From NCBI GenBank assembly GCA_914767715.1, contig OU612068.1:15562001-15626000 (forward strand): a stretch of DNA of 64,000 nt. Reading direction: 5' to 3'. The position numbers were made by a program, and so were the translations under genes. Positions within the stretch are counted from its first letter, which is position 1, and each line of letters begins with the position of its first letter. Positions 34,678 to 49,600 of this stretch are shown one piece after another. Source of the stretch: Membranipora membranacea (lineage: Eukaryota > Bryozoa > Gymnolaemata > Cheilostomatida > Membraniporidae). A model generated the notes under the pieces. It made no database searches. It was not told the origin of the DNA and was given only the letters and a program-made list of their open reading frames with translations.

Positions 34678-37600
34678 TTGGGTCAGACATGAAAATTTGT
34701 AAATTTACCATCATGGTTACCAGAGCATGGTCTACAGAGCTCTGTTACCATAGCATAGTCAAAGCTAATTTAAGCAACATTGAGTGTTCTCATGTTTAGT
34801 TACCTGACTTTGCTAATATGTCCTCCTTTATATGTTTCACATCATCATTATCATCTTGTTCTTCGATGTCTCCTGATGGTTTATTGGTCATATCCGTCCT
34901 TTCTTGATTTGGTTTGGACTTGGAAGTATTTCCCTTGGTCGACTGTGTAGGGGATTCTTTGCTAAGTTTTGGTATTGGTGCTAAGCATTTCTTTGACCTC
35001 TGTTTGGCTTTCTTTAGCTGTTTGAATATTTTGAGTGTTTTATCCCTTGTCATAGCAGGTTTTGAGTTTGCCTCTTGTTCTTCATCCGCATCTTCTTCTT
35101 CCACATCATCATCGCTGTCCACCTCAACCGATTCATCTAACTCCTCTCCTCCTCCCAACAGTTCCAGTAAACTACGCCCCTTACTTTTGTTTTGATTTGT
35201 CACTCTTGGCGATATTTTCGCTCTGGCACTCGAGTCCTCACTGATAGTAACAGGTAACTCAGTTACATGAAAAGGTTGAGTTGCCTCTGTTCCATCAATG
35301 TCATCATTACCTCTTGGAAGGGATCTCTCCAGAGTTGATTCCAGCTCACCAAGCTTACCGGATGAGATAGCCTCAGAGAGTTCAGGCTGAGAGCCTATGT
35401 CAGGCCAGGAGTCACCACTACTATCAGTCTCGATCTCTGCAGCCATCATGTGTCCACCATCTTTGTCTTTAACCTGAGATCTAGATGAATGTTCAGAACT
35501 AGCCTCAGTTTCTACCTCTGCTGATAATGAGGGTAGGGTTTCGTTAGAGATATTCAAATTGTTTGGTTTTCTATGCAAAGTACTCCTTTCCACTGGTTTT
35601 TCTCTAGGTTTATGAACATATTTCTCTTGTGCATCCTCCACACCTTTTGGTGACTCCAAAATATTACTGCCATTACTTGAGTTGAGTCTCTCTTGTTGAG
35701 TGGGTAGGGTAGGCACCGGGGCACACTTAACTTGTTCAAATTCTAGTTCTCTCAGTCTTGCTTTGAGTTCGGTTAGTTGTTTGTGAAGATCTCTAACTTC
35801 AGCTTCAAGCCTCGCCTTGTCTGCTTCGCTGCCTTCAGTCAGATCAATCAGCTCATCCTGCAACATGGAGACAGTTGAAGCATCAGCAGGTCGTTCAAAA
35901 TAATAAATAAGATAAACCCAATCAATATGCAGGTTTGATAATCGGTTTGAAGATTCTTCCGCTCAACATAACAATCAAGTGAATTATGAGCAGTGAATTT
36001 TTGTTTTAGCAAAAAACTATGTTAAATTTTATATAAAACACTCTCAAAAATATCAGACCTTGAGGTAGTTGTAGTCTTTTTTGAGTCTCTCATTGGCCCT
36101 CTGAGCCTCTGAAAGTTTAGCACTGGATGTCTCGTAATCATTGGTTAGTGATTTTACTAGTCTGTTACTTTCACTAGCTGAGGCATCAAGTCTAGTGTTA
36201 GATCTTTCTAAATTCTCTTTCTCCTGTTAGTGCAAAATATGGATCGTGATGAGATTAACATAAAAAAAGACAGATATCAATTTTTTATGGAAAGTTGGTA
36301 AGGTTTGAACAAAATTCTGAAAGTGATAGGGTAGCAAAGTGCAAATAATAAAAAAAAGAGTAGGTAGATTAATCGCATCCTTCAGTTACGTCTAATGAAA
36401 ATCAAATGGGGTTCAACCATAATAAATTAGGTCCATGTATTCAACTAAACCAAATCGTCCTTTTCTATTAGTGAATAATGGATTATCACCACTTCATCAT
36501 GGGTGGCACAACTTATATTATAATATTGAATCTTATTAAATTGATGTAACTTTTAATTGATTGCAACATCAAACCTTATCTATTTTGAACATGTCAATTT
36601 TAGCTTCTTTTAACTGCATCTGAGCATTTCTCTTTTCAGCCTCTATATGAACCTGAAATCAACAGGAGGGTTATAACACGGTTAACAACAATGCAGCAAA
36701 AACAGGAGTATAGGGCATTATATAGATAAATAACAACAGTTTACAACCTATATCTAGCTAGAATGTGATACAGCATTCCCCGCGGGTATATAACAACCCC
36801 AGGGACAAGAGCTTACAATGATCTATTTCTAGAACAATCAAATGGGTTTTAACTCATCGAGTGTGAGAGAAGACTATTTTTAAATATGAGCCATGAGCAA
36901 TACCTCCCATTAAATCCGATTTTGGCAGTCGAATTTCAATAAACATATATTTTATTTGAATACCTGTTCAGCGATGAGTTTCTGATTCTGAGCTCTGAGG
37001 CTGTGACACTCAGTCATCAGACTATCCCTCTCTGTAGTGACAGCTGCCAGTGTCTCCTCATTCAGCACTGTCATATCATTTGACATATCAAGACGGGTGC
37101 TTGTACTGTTTAGCTTTCCATTCACTTCAGACATCTGTCTCTCCAACTGCATTATCTTTGTTTTATATGTATGAATCTCTGCCTCCAAACTGTGACAACA
37201 ATAGAATTGACTCTTTTTTGTAAATGTTGCTCATATAAAGTTAAAAGTGATGTCTCAAGATTGTGAAGCAGATAAAACAATCCGGTCATTACTCTGGGCC
37301 CACAGTACAACTGTTTTGACACTCATATTGTTTGATAATAACTACGTTTTGTGTCATATTACCTGTGAATACGCTCCTGTAAAGTTGAGGAAGAAACTTC
37401 TTTTGCTTTCTCAGCTTGCTCCAAACGAATCTTTAGCTCAGCAGTCTTTTCTTCACTAAAAGTATAATAACAAAATATTACGTCTACTAAATTAGGAATT
37501 GCCCTTTAAATTTTCGTGAAAAAGGAACTCATTATTGCAAAATAGTTTTTATTGTTAAGCAGGAAAGCATTCAATCAAACAATATGTGAATTATTTAAGT

Positions 37601-40600
37601 CAATTTGGAAAAATTGTGAAACAGTAGATCGTAAATATGTATTCTCTATCTATGCACTAAAACAATAGTTTTTGCCTACCATTTGATAGCAGTATTGAGC
37701 CTATAAATCAAATAGGTTGGCTACATTAACAGCATCAGAACATGGACATGATCATGGCATACTACAATGACAATTTACTTAACAAAGTGTCTGACTGACT
37801 TTTAACTTATGTCTGTGCCACTAGTTGGATCGTATAAGGATCTTAGAAGGCATTAGTCAGGATTCCTTCATGATGGTGATAGGGACAGGCTGAAAGATTG
37901 ATCTAATGGATATAATATTGAGACATTGAATGTATAGTAACATTGAACTACCGACCTGTTGTCAGCGTCTAGTTTTGCATTATCATACTGTTGTTGGTAT
38001 CTTTCCAGCTCTAACTCCTTCTGATTCATTGCTGAGTAAGCTCTCTGTAGCTCATTCTTAACACATACTAGGTCTGCGCCAATCTCCTGGAAATTTTTCT
38101 CCATTACTTCCACACCATCATTTGTCTAGAATGTCAACAATATGAGTTTCAGTGACTGACTGAACCTGTGTACTCGTGAGGAAATGGCGTTTAACAGTTG
38201 AACACCGTTTCCTGTCAAGTAGATGACTAATGGTATCAAAATTTCTGAATTATTCACTTTTATAGTTATGGTATTAAACAGCAATGTATTGCTTTATAGG
38301 TTAATGAATTAATTACTCTGAATCCATGAATTGATGTTGTTAATCTAGTTTAGTATGTATGAATTTACCAAAGATTATCATGAGTTCTTTACGACTATAA
38401 TATAACATAATTATTTTGTTATATTATAACAAAATAATTATGTTTTGGGTTAGCAGTTACCATACTCACTCTGATAATCCACTAAAGCAGACAAGACAAG
38501 CTGTATTAAATTCCCGACTGTGTGCAATAAAGATTGGTGGAAAAATTTAACCGTCTGATTTTTGTTCAAAGCTTTTACTTAGATGACCTTAGGTAGAGGC
38601 ATGGCATACCAATGGAAACTTTGATTCAAGAGAACACTTGTCTTTCAAAATAGATTTTCAATTTGATCACGTTCACACCACGAGTTTGTTTTAACTATCT
38701 CCCATTTTGATGAGTACACTGAGTACACTTCTCACCTTTCTCAGTCTGTTGATGAGCTCATTCTGTTCCTCATTGATATGTTTGAGTTCTCTGTATTTTC
38801 TCTTTGTCCCTTTCAGCTCTAACTCCAGCTCACACACCAGAGCTGTCTCCTCTTTCAGCGTGGAGATGAGCTCCTCCTGACGAAGCTGCAGATCTGTTGA
38901 TCCCTTCAGCTCTGACCTCAAAGTATCCAGTGACATAGAAAGTTGGTCGATCAGCTCCCTGTGATAAAATATCAGGTACAAGATTAGCAAATTCAAGTTA
39001 TAACTTAACATGCCACCAAGTTGTAAGTTGTCATATTGAGACGTGTTCTTAACACAACATGACTTAGCAGAGCATTGTGGGCTGCTCAGACTCATACCAG
39101 TGAAACATTGATAGACAAATAATAAAATTTTGGCAGCAGACATATACTTACATCTTCTCCGAGAGCTCAGATGTGAGACGTTTTAGTTTTGTCTGACAGT
39201 CATATAGATCCGAGTCTGACACATTCAGTCTCTGTTGGACTGTGAGACGCGAGTCCTCTGATCTCTCCAACTTATCCGTCAAAGAACTCAGCTACACAAT
39301 ATAAAATGGAAAAATTTGGTCATCACAACACAAATCATATAACCTAGTTTTCCTAGCATTCTTCTGTATAATTACATGTTTCAAGAGGTCTAATCTGTGC
39401 TTTTTCTGTGGTGTAGCAAAGTTTTGCAATCGAAAGAGCAATGAATAAAGAAAGGTTGAATGAAAGTAAGATAAATTGTAAGTGAAATAAATTGATTTTA
39501 TAAGTTATTATTGTTAGCATTACAAGGACCAACTTGAACTGACATTGGAGTTAGGAAAGCTTTTCATTCATTAGATTACTACTGTGTTTCATTCAACTAG
39601 TAAAACTCCCCAGTTAAAGTGTCAGTGAAAATTTGTGCAAAATCTGTTATAACGAGATTGCGTCCAAACCCCTCAAGCTGGTTTTTGTAAGTAGATATAA
39701 TCAGGGAGTTTGGGACCAAACACCCTGCTATAACAAAGTGTACAACAGCGAGTTGTTTCTCTCTTATTGCTCATTTAGTTATTTCAGAAAATAGATTAGT
39801 AAAGTTTCAGTACTAGTGTGCCGAGAGTAGACTGTGGTGCACTATCACTTTTTATGCTTCTAAATACTGAAATCGTAACATATTATCAGCAGTGCTTTAA
39901 AGAAATATGGACCCTACAAAGCAATATTTAAGACAATGAGGCCAAACGCTACTTACTGCGATCTCTCTTCGCTAAATAATATACAGGATGTGAACACACA
40001 ACTCCAAATTAATCACTAAACTCATGAGAACAGCAGTTATAAATCTAAGACACCAATAATTAAATTGACAAACAATAATGTAAGAAATCAGAGCGAAATA
40101 CTTTAGAACCAAGGGAGGCAACAGCGAACAGTCAAGCAGGTATTCATAGCATTTGAGAACCGGATAAACTGGAGCAGGTCTGAGCAGAGTATTTATAGAT
40201 TGCTGATCAAACATACCTGATTATCACTGGTCCCTCTCATATCGCCGATCCTCTTCTCCAGACGCTCCAGTTCATTCTGTAGATGTATTTTCTCTCTCTG
40301 AGCGATATTCAGGTCAGAGGTCAGCTCTCGTGTGTGATTGTTTCTGTCATCCAGGCTTTTATTAGCCATGTCCAACTCTACTTCAAGCTTTGTTATTTTA
40401 CCTGTTAATGTCTCGTTGTCTGAGTTTGACATTGTTGTTTGATTTGATAGCTCCTAGACAATACAGAGGGTTAAAGCACGAATCAATGATAAAATAAAAA
40501 ATCATAAACAACTATACTATTTTCCCATGCAAGAATGAGCTCAGTTTTAAATGGCATGAATGCTTTCTCGAAATAGCAAAATTAGTGTGGAGGTAATTTT

Positions 40601-43600
40601 AGACCATGAACCTTACCTGGATTCGTTCCTGTAGCTTTTTACAGTGATCTGTCACTGCCGATGATCTAACAAGTCTGTCCTCCAAATCTGTAGTCTTTTT
40701 CTCAAGCATTCCTACTTGAGTCTAAAAAATGGCACAAACGTTATAGTCGTTTGGAAACCACTCAATTCTGGGACTATTTTTTCATATAAACCAAAGTGAG
40801 CAACGCCAGCAACTTATTTAGAATGTTGACCATATTACTAGAGGATTGTTGAAGTACAAATTCTATACAGGGGCGGCAACCAGTGACGCACTCACAACAA
40901 TTCAAATTTATGACTCAAGCAGAATCAGATGATATAATCAAAAGTTATTGTATGTATGCATGTGTGCATGTATGCACGTAAGCACATATGCACAAAAGCA
41001 CACTAGAACGTAAGCATGTATACATGTATGCACATAAGCACGTATGCATGTATGCACATAAGGATGTATGCATGTATGCACTTGAGCACGTATGCATGAA
41101 CGCACGTACGTGTAGTTTAAACCATCTACCATTTCAATAACGATAACATTGGGCTTAGTACATTAAAATAATTATGAGTTGTTATGTCTCATAAAAATAG
41201 AAAAAAGCTCTTCTTTCTCTTCTCAGTACAACACTTTTCGGCCCTAAAAATCACAGGTCTGTGAGAGGATGTTTTATAACTATTACAATATTACACGTCA
41301 ATAAGTGGATGGCCCGGATTGCCGCTAATCTTACAAAAATAGTTTTGGGACATTACCTGTGATTTGTTCAACTCTGAGGTGATCTTTGCCTTTTCGCTTT
41401 CCAGTGTATTTATGCTTTCTCTGATTTGCTTCACCTCATTCCTTGATTCGTCATATTGCTTCTGTAGATAATCCAGTTCCTGCTGCAGATTGATCACATC
41501 CTGTTCTAGCTTGGTTTTACTGTGTCCAAGGAGGGACAACTCTCGCTCGTAGTCGTGAGAAGCATTGGATAGATCGGATAACTGTGCATTGAGCTCTCCT
41601 ATTTTAGAGTTCAGAGTTGTATTCTGATTGCTAAGGTGACTGATTACTGATTTATCCTGTGGCAATGATGGAAATAGGATTAGATCAACAGATATAATAA
41701 TTAAGTTAAAGGTTTTTGGTTAACAACAAATATTGCCATGACTTTATTAAATTATGATCCATCTTTCCTTGCTTTTCGTTATATTTCAGCAAATACCATG
41801 CGACAAATGGCAAGGAGCTGACAAAATTTGGTCAAATATCGTGACAGAACAGAGACTGGAAAATTTCAGATTTAAACAATTGAGTGTAACACAACAAGAT
41901 ATAATCTTTGTATCACATTTTCAGTATACATGTATAAGGATGGAGTAGTATGAGATGGGGAATGACAGACATACTGATAATGATGGTTGGAAAAGGGTGG
42001 AAGAACACACAACATATACCCAACAGTAATAATCAGACAGATCTAATAAAAGAATAAATGGCTCTAATAAAGGATGCAACTAGCAAACTATGTGGATAGC
42101 AATAGAGTAAATCCACCACCGATTTGAATAAACCTACCAGTTCTTCTATTTTCTGCAATGTAAGAATGTGAAAATAAACTTTAAATTTAAATTTAAAATT
42201 AAAAATGAAGTCGAGACCCAAACAAATCAATTCTATTTTGAGTCATATCAAATTCACAGTAATTTGAGATGACAGAATGCTATATCTTTGCAAACAAGTT
42301 GCAGAAGAGAACCATCAGGACTGTCACATCAGTTTTTATGTACTCACAGCTTTACTGGCTCCCAGCTCGCCCTCAGACTGATGTAGTCTTTGTTTCAGCT
42401 CATAATTCTCCTGTACAGCATTCTTAAGTAGAGAGTTCTCCTGCTCAAACTTATCTCTCTCCTGTTTTACTTCATTGTTTTCTGATTTTACTGCTGACAT
42501 GTTGGCTCTGAGATTTGTAATCTGCAAATAACAAAACTTCCATTAAAATCGATTACACAGATGTTATAATAGGTTAAATAGTGGGTTTGTTACAGATAGT
42601 AGATAAACAGTACATAACAGCAACAGTTTCAGTTGTTTGATTTGATGACAGTTTGGATGCAAGATTGCAAAGGCAGTCTTATGTAACCATGTTAATGAAC
42701 TCGCCTCATTATCAAGAGTTCTCTTCAGATCATTCAAACCAGCTACCTCCTCTTCAAGAGTTTTTTGTGTGTTCCTGTTAAATTAAAGCAAAGAAATTAC
42801 AAACACAAACGCAAACATCGGTTCAACCGAAAGAGTAGGAAGGTTGCTCTTCAAAATACTCTGACACCAAAAAAAATGTAGGATGATAACAGGTTCCGCA
42901 CCAAGCTTGAGTTTAGCACTTGACTGGGTAGGTCCTCGTCCTACTGATCGTCCCTGCTTCAGCCTACCTGAGAGTCTCAACTGTTTGCTGAAGTTGTCTA
43001 TTCTCTTCAACTGATTTCTCAGCATCTAAGAGTTTAGATGAGTATTCCTGTACACTTCTAGCATATATATCGCGCTGAGTTTGTAACAGCTGAACCATTT
43101 GTTCACTTTCTGTGTGTTCCTGCTGCAGGCGGCGATTGGTCAAACTCAACCTAAGGTAAAGCAAGTATAACAATCATGTCCCTGAAAAACCAATTACTTT
43201 TTTTATAAATTTATTAAAACTTTGAGAGAATCAACTAGTTTTGATAGAGCATTCGGCATTCGGCTTTGTAGCAACAAACGGTGGCAATAAAGTTGTATAT
43301 TTTCAACATTAGTTTGGACCTGAGGGCTGTTAATTCTACGCACAGAACTTGTACCTTTGATTTTCCTCCTGCAGTTCCTTATAATGGTCATAATCTATGC
43401 TCTTAGCACTCTGTTCCATCAACAAAGCATTTATCTGTAAAATTTAATGATCTGTTTATTGCAACATCGAAACACAAGACACAATTCATTTTTTTCTTCT
43501 TTTCTTTTGTGGAAGCTATTTGGAGTTATCTTTTTGTGATTGTGTTGTTAGTGTTGGGATGTATCTATCGCTATGAACAGCATGGCGCTTTTGATGATGT

Positions 43601-46600
43601 GTATAGCAACAATGCAGAATTCAAAGAATTTTAGCACACAATGTACAATTAGGTAAAGTTGGTAGATAAAGTAGTTAGTTAGATCTCTGCACAAAAATTT
43701 GGATTATCATCTTGAATCACCACTATCAGATCAAACAGATACTAGAGGATATCCAGCAGAAAATGAGATCATAATACGATTAATGCAACTGGATATCAGC
43801 AACTCACTGCAATGGCAAGTAACAAATCATTTATGTAAGTTATACAATTTCATTCAACTTGACATTGTGGCCTAGGTTTTCTAATGGTTTTGAATAGCCT
43901 AAATTTCTTCTGCTATATCAGATAAGGATACACAGTATCATCAGGTACTTACTAGCCTGAGATCACCCAGAGTCACCGCTCCATACATGTACTTACCTGA
44001 GAATCACATTCAGCTAGTTTCTGAGATAACATAGAAATCTCATCCTCTTTCCTCTGTAGTGAGGCCTCGCTGTGTTCCTGTTTATCTCTGTATGAAGTTA
44101 TCTCTGACTGTAGCTCCGCTGTCTGCTGTGCTGTAGACCGCTCGGCCTTACTCAAATTCTGCTCATAAACCATTGGTAGAGATTAATGTCATTCACAAAA
44201 CTTAAAAATATTTATTTCAAGTAGTAAAAGAGTTGTCCATTCCTTTCGTATGTGGAGACGACTAACTATGAGCGATGACTTATCTGATAAGAGAAAGTTT
44301 CTGTGCTTTCGATGTTCAAGTGATAATTTACCTGCTGGAGAAGGTTATTGGCATCTATTAGAGTCATCTGCTCTTTGGCTTTATCTTTGAGCTGATTTTG
44401 GAGGGTGTCTAGCTTTCGCTGAAGCTCTACTTTTTCACATGAGAAATCATCTCGTAAGTAATCACTTTCCTACAGAATAAACCAGATACAAACATTGAAA
44501 ACTCAGTTAACCAGAACTAGGCAGCAAATAAAGGGATGGGTGACAGGTTATTTCTGTAGCACCTGAAAACAGCTGTCTCAATTGTCATGAGCAGAATCAT
44601 GTGACCTGTCTACATTGGTCTTTTCTATGGCAACCACATTTCTGTCATTGATTCATTCATAATGGTTCTGAATCCCATACAGTCCAAGCAAATCTAGTAG
44701 CTTAATATGTCACGGTCCCGGACTGAGAGCATGTAGTCTAGAGCCTGTAGATATTAGACTTACAGCTTGTAGTCTAATCAGACTAGCAGTTTTGTAGATT
44801 GTATATAAGACTTACTGTTTGTAGTTTGTTGAGTTGTTGTCTGCTCTCTCTAGATTGATTCTGTAGATCAGTGATTGTTTGCTGGTTCTCTCTGGCTGAA
44901 CGTTTCAGTTTTTCTATCTCCTCCTCATACCTGTCTACTAATTCTTTAGTTCTAGTCAGCTCCAGGGACAGTTTCTCTCCTACCTAAAATAAATACATCA
45001 ATTTACAGGATTTTCTCCTTATTTTGGAAAATTCAGTTTGCGATGTTAATTCCAATTTGATTGTTCGTCACCAGTATCAAACACGTAAGTAAAGTGGTTT
45101 TAGATGAAGGTTTTTGGCCACAGCAACATCTTATCATTCCTGCATGGTATGTATATAGAGCAGTCATCATCTTACCTTTTGTGAGCCTGTTAGCTCTTCG
45201 TTGAGCTGTTGATTAGTTTCTGTTAGCTGAGAGATACTAGAATCCTTCATCTGTAGGTCATGTGTGTGTTTCCTGGATGTCAGTTGGACACCCTGCACCT
45301 CCTGCAAACAAAAATTAAAAATTCATTTACAACAACAACAAAAAAAATTTCCCGATTAATTATTATTTTTGTTGTCCGTTCTTGTGGTATGGGTGCAATA
45401 CTTCTAGGTCATCTGGCCAATCTTAACATTTTTTTCTCATTTCTAGCAACTATTTATTTGCTAGAATGAAAATTCGAAGGATGCAGTTTGTTGCTTTTCA
45501 CAAGGCAGTATCTGAGCTCAATTTTAAGAGTAAGAATAGTGTGCAAATATGTTCCAATTATTATACCTCCTGTAGTTGTTTATTGAGAAGAGCCTGTTTT
45601 TCTAGTCGATTGTTGAGATCTGTCTTTTCTTGATACAATCTCTCCTTGTCTGATGATAGAATGGCAACTTTAGATCTCATGTCAGTCATAGTATCATGTA
45701 TCTCTCTGTCCTTATTCCGTAACACTTCATTTTCCTAAAATAGACAAAATATTAATCACTCTGTTGAGCTAAATTTGGGCATCAGTTGAGCTTTCATTTT
45801 GCGTCAGTTGAGCCAGTGGAGCATCCGTTTTCTCAAGGACTAAATAAAAGAATAAAATGCCTTGATTCCAAATGTATTCAACTTTAAATGCTGTAACTTC
45901 AATGCTCAACAGAAATGATTTGCATACCTGAATGAGTTGTCTTTCCTTAGACTCAAGGTTATCTAGCTTATGGGTAAGACTTGTGACTTTGATCTTCAGC
46001 TCAGAACAAGCCTCATGTGATTGCCTCAACTCGCTCTGCTGCTTCTCGGTTTCCTGAAAAAAGAGGAATGTCAGGACGAGTTACACAATAGGGAGAGTAA
46101 TATTCACAGACTTGAGAGGCGATGCAAAAGGTGATAGTCCTCCCAATCTTACCTCTCTCCAGTGTTTAGCCTCTCTTCTCTGCCCTTCCAGCTGATTATT
46201 TAAGGCCTCTTTCTCTTCTTTAGCTGTAGCTATTTCTCTTCTCAGACATTGCACTTCTGTACCAATAGATTGCTCAACCTACAAGTGAAACTTGAAATGA
46301 TAGACACAAGCAGGCATAAGTTTCTTCTTCAGTATTAGATAAATAAAAGAAACGACATAAACGCATTCCTCTTTTTCAAACACAATTGACATTATCCAAG
46401 ATTTAAAATTTTAAACAGATTATTTTATATAAACATTAGTAATAACTGAGCAAAAAATACAGCCCTTGAAACCATTAAGATCGTTTGTGCACGAAGAAGA
46501 AAGTAAAGACAGTTATCATAATTATTTGGCACAATGATATTTCTTATTAGAGGAAAAGGGCATGAGCTAGCGACAGGAAGACTGAGCGAATTTATCTAAA

Positions 46601-49600
46601 CTTCTTTAACACAGCAGTTCTGGAAGAACTAAATCTACAGGTGAATTAGATCGGTATTCCATCAGTTAGAAGTTCTATTATAAAACCAATTAATTTACAA
46701 CAGAACATTTGATCTGGTTTGATCGAGCGGTTGTTTTTGCCATGCTGCGATTAGAAGTTTGACATTCAACACCGTAATACTTACTATCCAATCTTCAATA
46801 TCATTCTTATATATGAAACATATACAGACAACAAATCAGACACATGAAACCTTTGTTATCTTTCAAATTAAAAAACCGAGTCCACCACACAGAAATTGAT
46901 CAGAAAATTTTTTCTAGTGTATCAGGAACAGCTAACATTGGACAAAGACAGATTTCTAGTAATAATAAATATAGTATTACGCTTCTGAAGCTTGATGTCT
47001 GAAATGAAAGTGGTAGAGTTATCCCCCCATACCAGATAGAATACAAATTGACATGTTTGAGCTAACCTTATGCAGTTTTCTGTTTTCATCTTCAACTAGC
47101 TCTACAGTAGTAGAGAGTTGATCTACAAGTTCTCTTCTTCTGGCATGATCAGCTTCTAAAAGCTGGAAATCTGCTGCCATGTTCTGTAATCCTGTCTCAA
47201 GCTCTTTTATTCTGAATAATACAATGACGCAGTGTGAAAAAGATCTATTTTCTTACCTAGTGCCTAGTATTATAACAGCCTAGCAGTGTGTGTAGTTGTC
47301 TTGTATGTACGTCAATGTTAGAATAATGTAAAGAAGAAAACTCATATACAAATTATTTTCGTTGAAGAATTTCATTATTAGGATTGTGAAAGTTTTTCGA
47401 AAAATCTAAAATAAAAGCGAATTGGTTCAAGAATTTCCATTTAGCTAATACTAAGACAGCAAATTAAACAATCCTAGTCAACATATTGCTAAGTTCACAT
47501 CATATATACACATAATGATACTCGTGATAGCTGCCTCTAACTAACCTGTCCTGTAGGGATATCTGCATATCCATGTCTCTCAGTCTCAGCTCGTTAAGTT
47601 CTTGTTTCTGCTTTTCTAAATCAGTGATCTGTTTTATCAGCTTGCCTTCATTAGCCTTCATCTCCTCCACCTGGTAACTATTAGAGTGATAGTCTGTCTC
47701 CATTTTAGACAATCTAGATGACTGTAACTGTAAATAGAGAATGTAGAAACTGTGTGATCCCAATGTTAAATAGCAGTAATAATAGTAACTAAACGGAATT
47801 TCCTCTATCTGATGAAGCCTTCCAAGATTTTCCATCTTAGATTGACCTCTTTGATTAAATTCAGTTCAGGAAATTGATAATTGTAGTTTGTTTAGCTCTG
47901 ACCGAATCACTACCTATCATGGCCGCCGCCACACTTTCCGCCGCCACACTTTCCGCAGTCCCATGACTTCCGCCACTACCAACTCCGCTGCAGCCACCAT
48001 TACCACAATTACAATCATCACTAAACTTAACACAACTTGCCACCACCCGCCACCACAAACTACCCAGCTACATACCCTGAGTGTGTCTTGAGCTTCTCTA
48101 AGTTTATCTAGTAGAGCTGTTCGCCTGTTCTGACTGTCGTTCAGTGCACTTTTTAGACCCATAGTAAAATAATTCTCCGGTGCTATAGCTGACAGTCTAT
48201 CGGTTGACCTCCTGAAATGTATCAAAGGGAAACTCAATGATCTAAAATGTTGATACCTTGACAACACCATAAGACCGAGGGGGTGAGAAAGTGGTGGTTG
48301 TCTAGATAGGAAAGTGGCCAATAGAAATGGAGAAGTTTTTGTAGGACAAACAAGTCACACAAATCATTGCAGCAAATTATGGAACCATACAATAAATATC
48401 TCAGGATTTTTGATCTTATGTCTTGGAATCATGGGAACAGAAAATGATGGTAAAATCCGGTGCTTGCAACTTCCTGTTGCAAAAGCGTACAGCACACATA
48501 AAATTCCTTAACAAACAAATCAAAACAATATTATTAAAAATAAACGTTGTGTTTACTGCATTGTCTTTGAAGCCATATGGAGCTGAGTTGCTGATTGTTG
48601 ACAAAACAGAATAGAATTGTTGATATCTTAGCACAGCTGCAAGTGAGATTTTATGACATTCCAGAATTGTACTATTCTGTTGAAAAGGTTCGCGTTGTGG
48701 ATAATAGAATGCTACAAAATCACTCGCAGTCATTTGACTATTTGAGGTATCCATAAGTGTGGCTTTTTTGACTATCATGTGTTGAAGAGGAGAGAAACCT
48801 ACCCAAGACCTTCACCAGCGAGACTGTCTGGAGTTTCTCTCATACTGCTGTGTAAGTTTTGATGTGACTGGTGGTGTAATGGAGTCCTGGCTCTGGTGAA
48901 CATCTCAGGAGACGATGATCTCTGTGGTGGGAGGAAAGATTCACCATATGCCCCACCAGCTGCCATTCGAGTGGGTGTACTTGTGAAAGGTCGTTGTGGT
49001 AACGACTGTGTAAAAGCTGAGGCAGACACTGTCAAAGGAAAGAAATAACTTTAGTAGTAGGATATTTCCTTCAACAACTGAATCAGCTCACAAGAAGGTG
49101 TACTTGAAGATAATTTAGTTCCAAGAAGAGTGAATGCCCCTTCGCTTGTGCTGACTGACTAAACGGCAGATAGTTTTTTGACTGTGCACCTCAGCTTTAC
49201 ATTGCTTCTCAGCTTCATTATTACTCACTAGGGAGTGACTCCATGGACCTCCTTAGAAGGAGTGATTGGATGAGTCTCTCGTGGTCTTCCTCAGCAAGTC
49301 GGGGTGTAGGAGTACCACCAGCCAGTGTGTAAGCTGATCTCAGAGTACCTGACGGCATACTGCTATAAACACAGGTGAGATAGGATGATTTTAAAAATTT
49401 AATTTGCCATGCATCTCAATCATCTGTTCAGTGGATGTGAGATAAAATTTCAGAAATTAGTCAAATGTTTTGGCGAATATTACACCAATAGTCGTGAGGA
49501 CTTGTAGCAAATATGGAATTTTGAGGTTATCATAACAGTTTTCTTCGGAGGGAACTAAGCTTCCAGCATAGCCAGTTGTTTTCACATTTGGTATGAGATT

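Noticed and set aside
40938-41132. Minus-strand ORF rich in Tyr, His, Ile and Cys repeats
   Set aside because: It is a translation of the alternating purine-pyrimidine repeat inside an intron.
47861-48321. Overlapping ORFs rich in Gly/Val and Thr/Pro on both strands around a GCC/CAC repeat
   Set aside because: These are low-complexity shadow frames in the intron between coiled-coil exons at 48076 and 47727.
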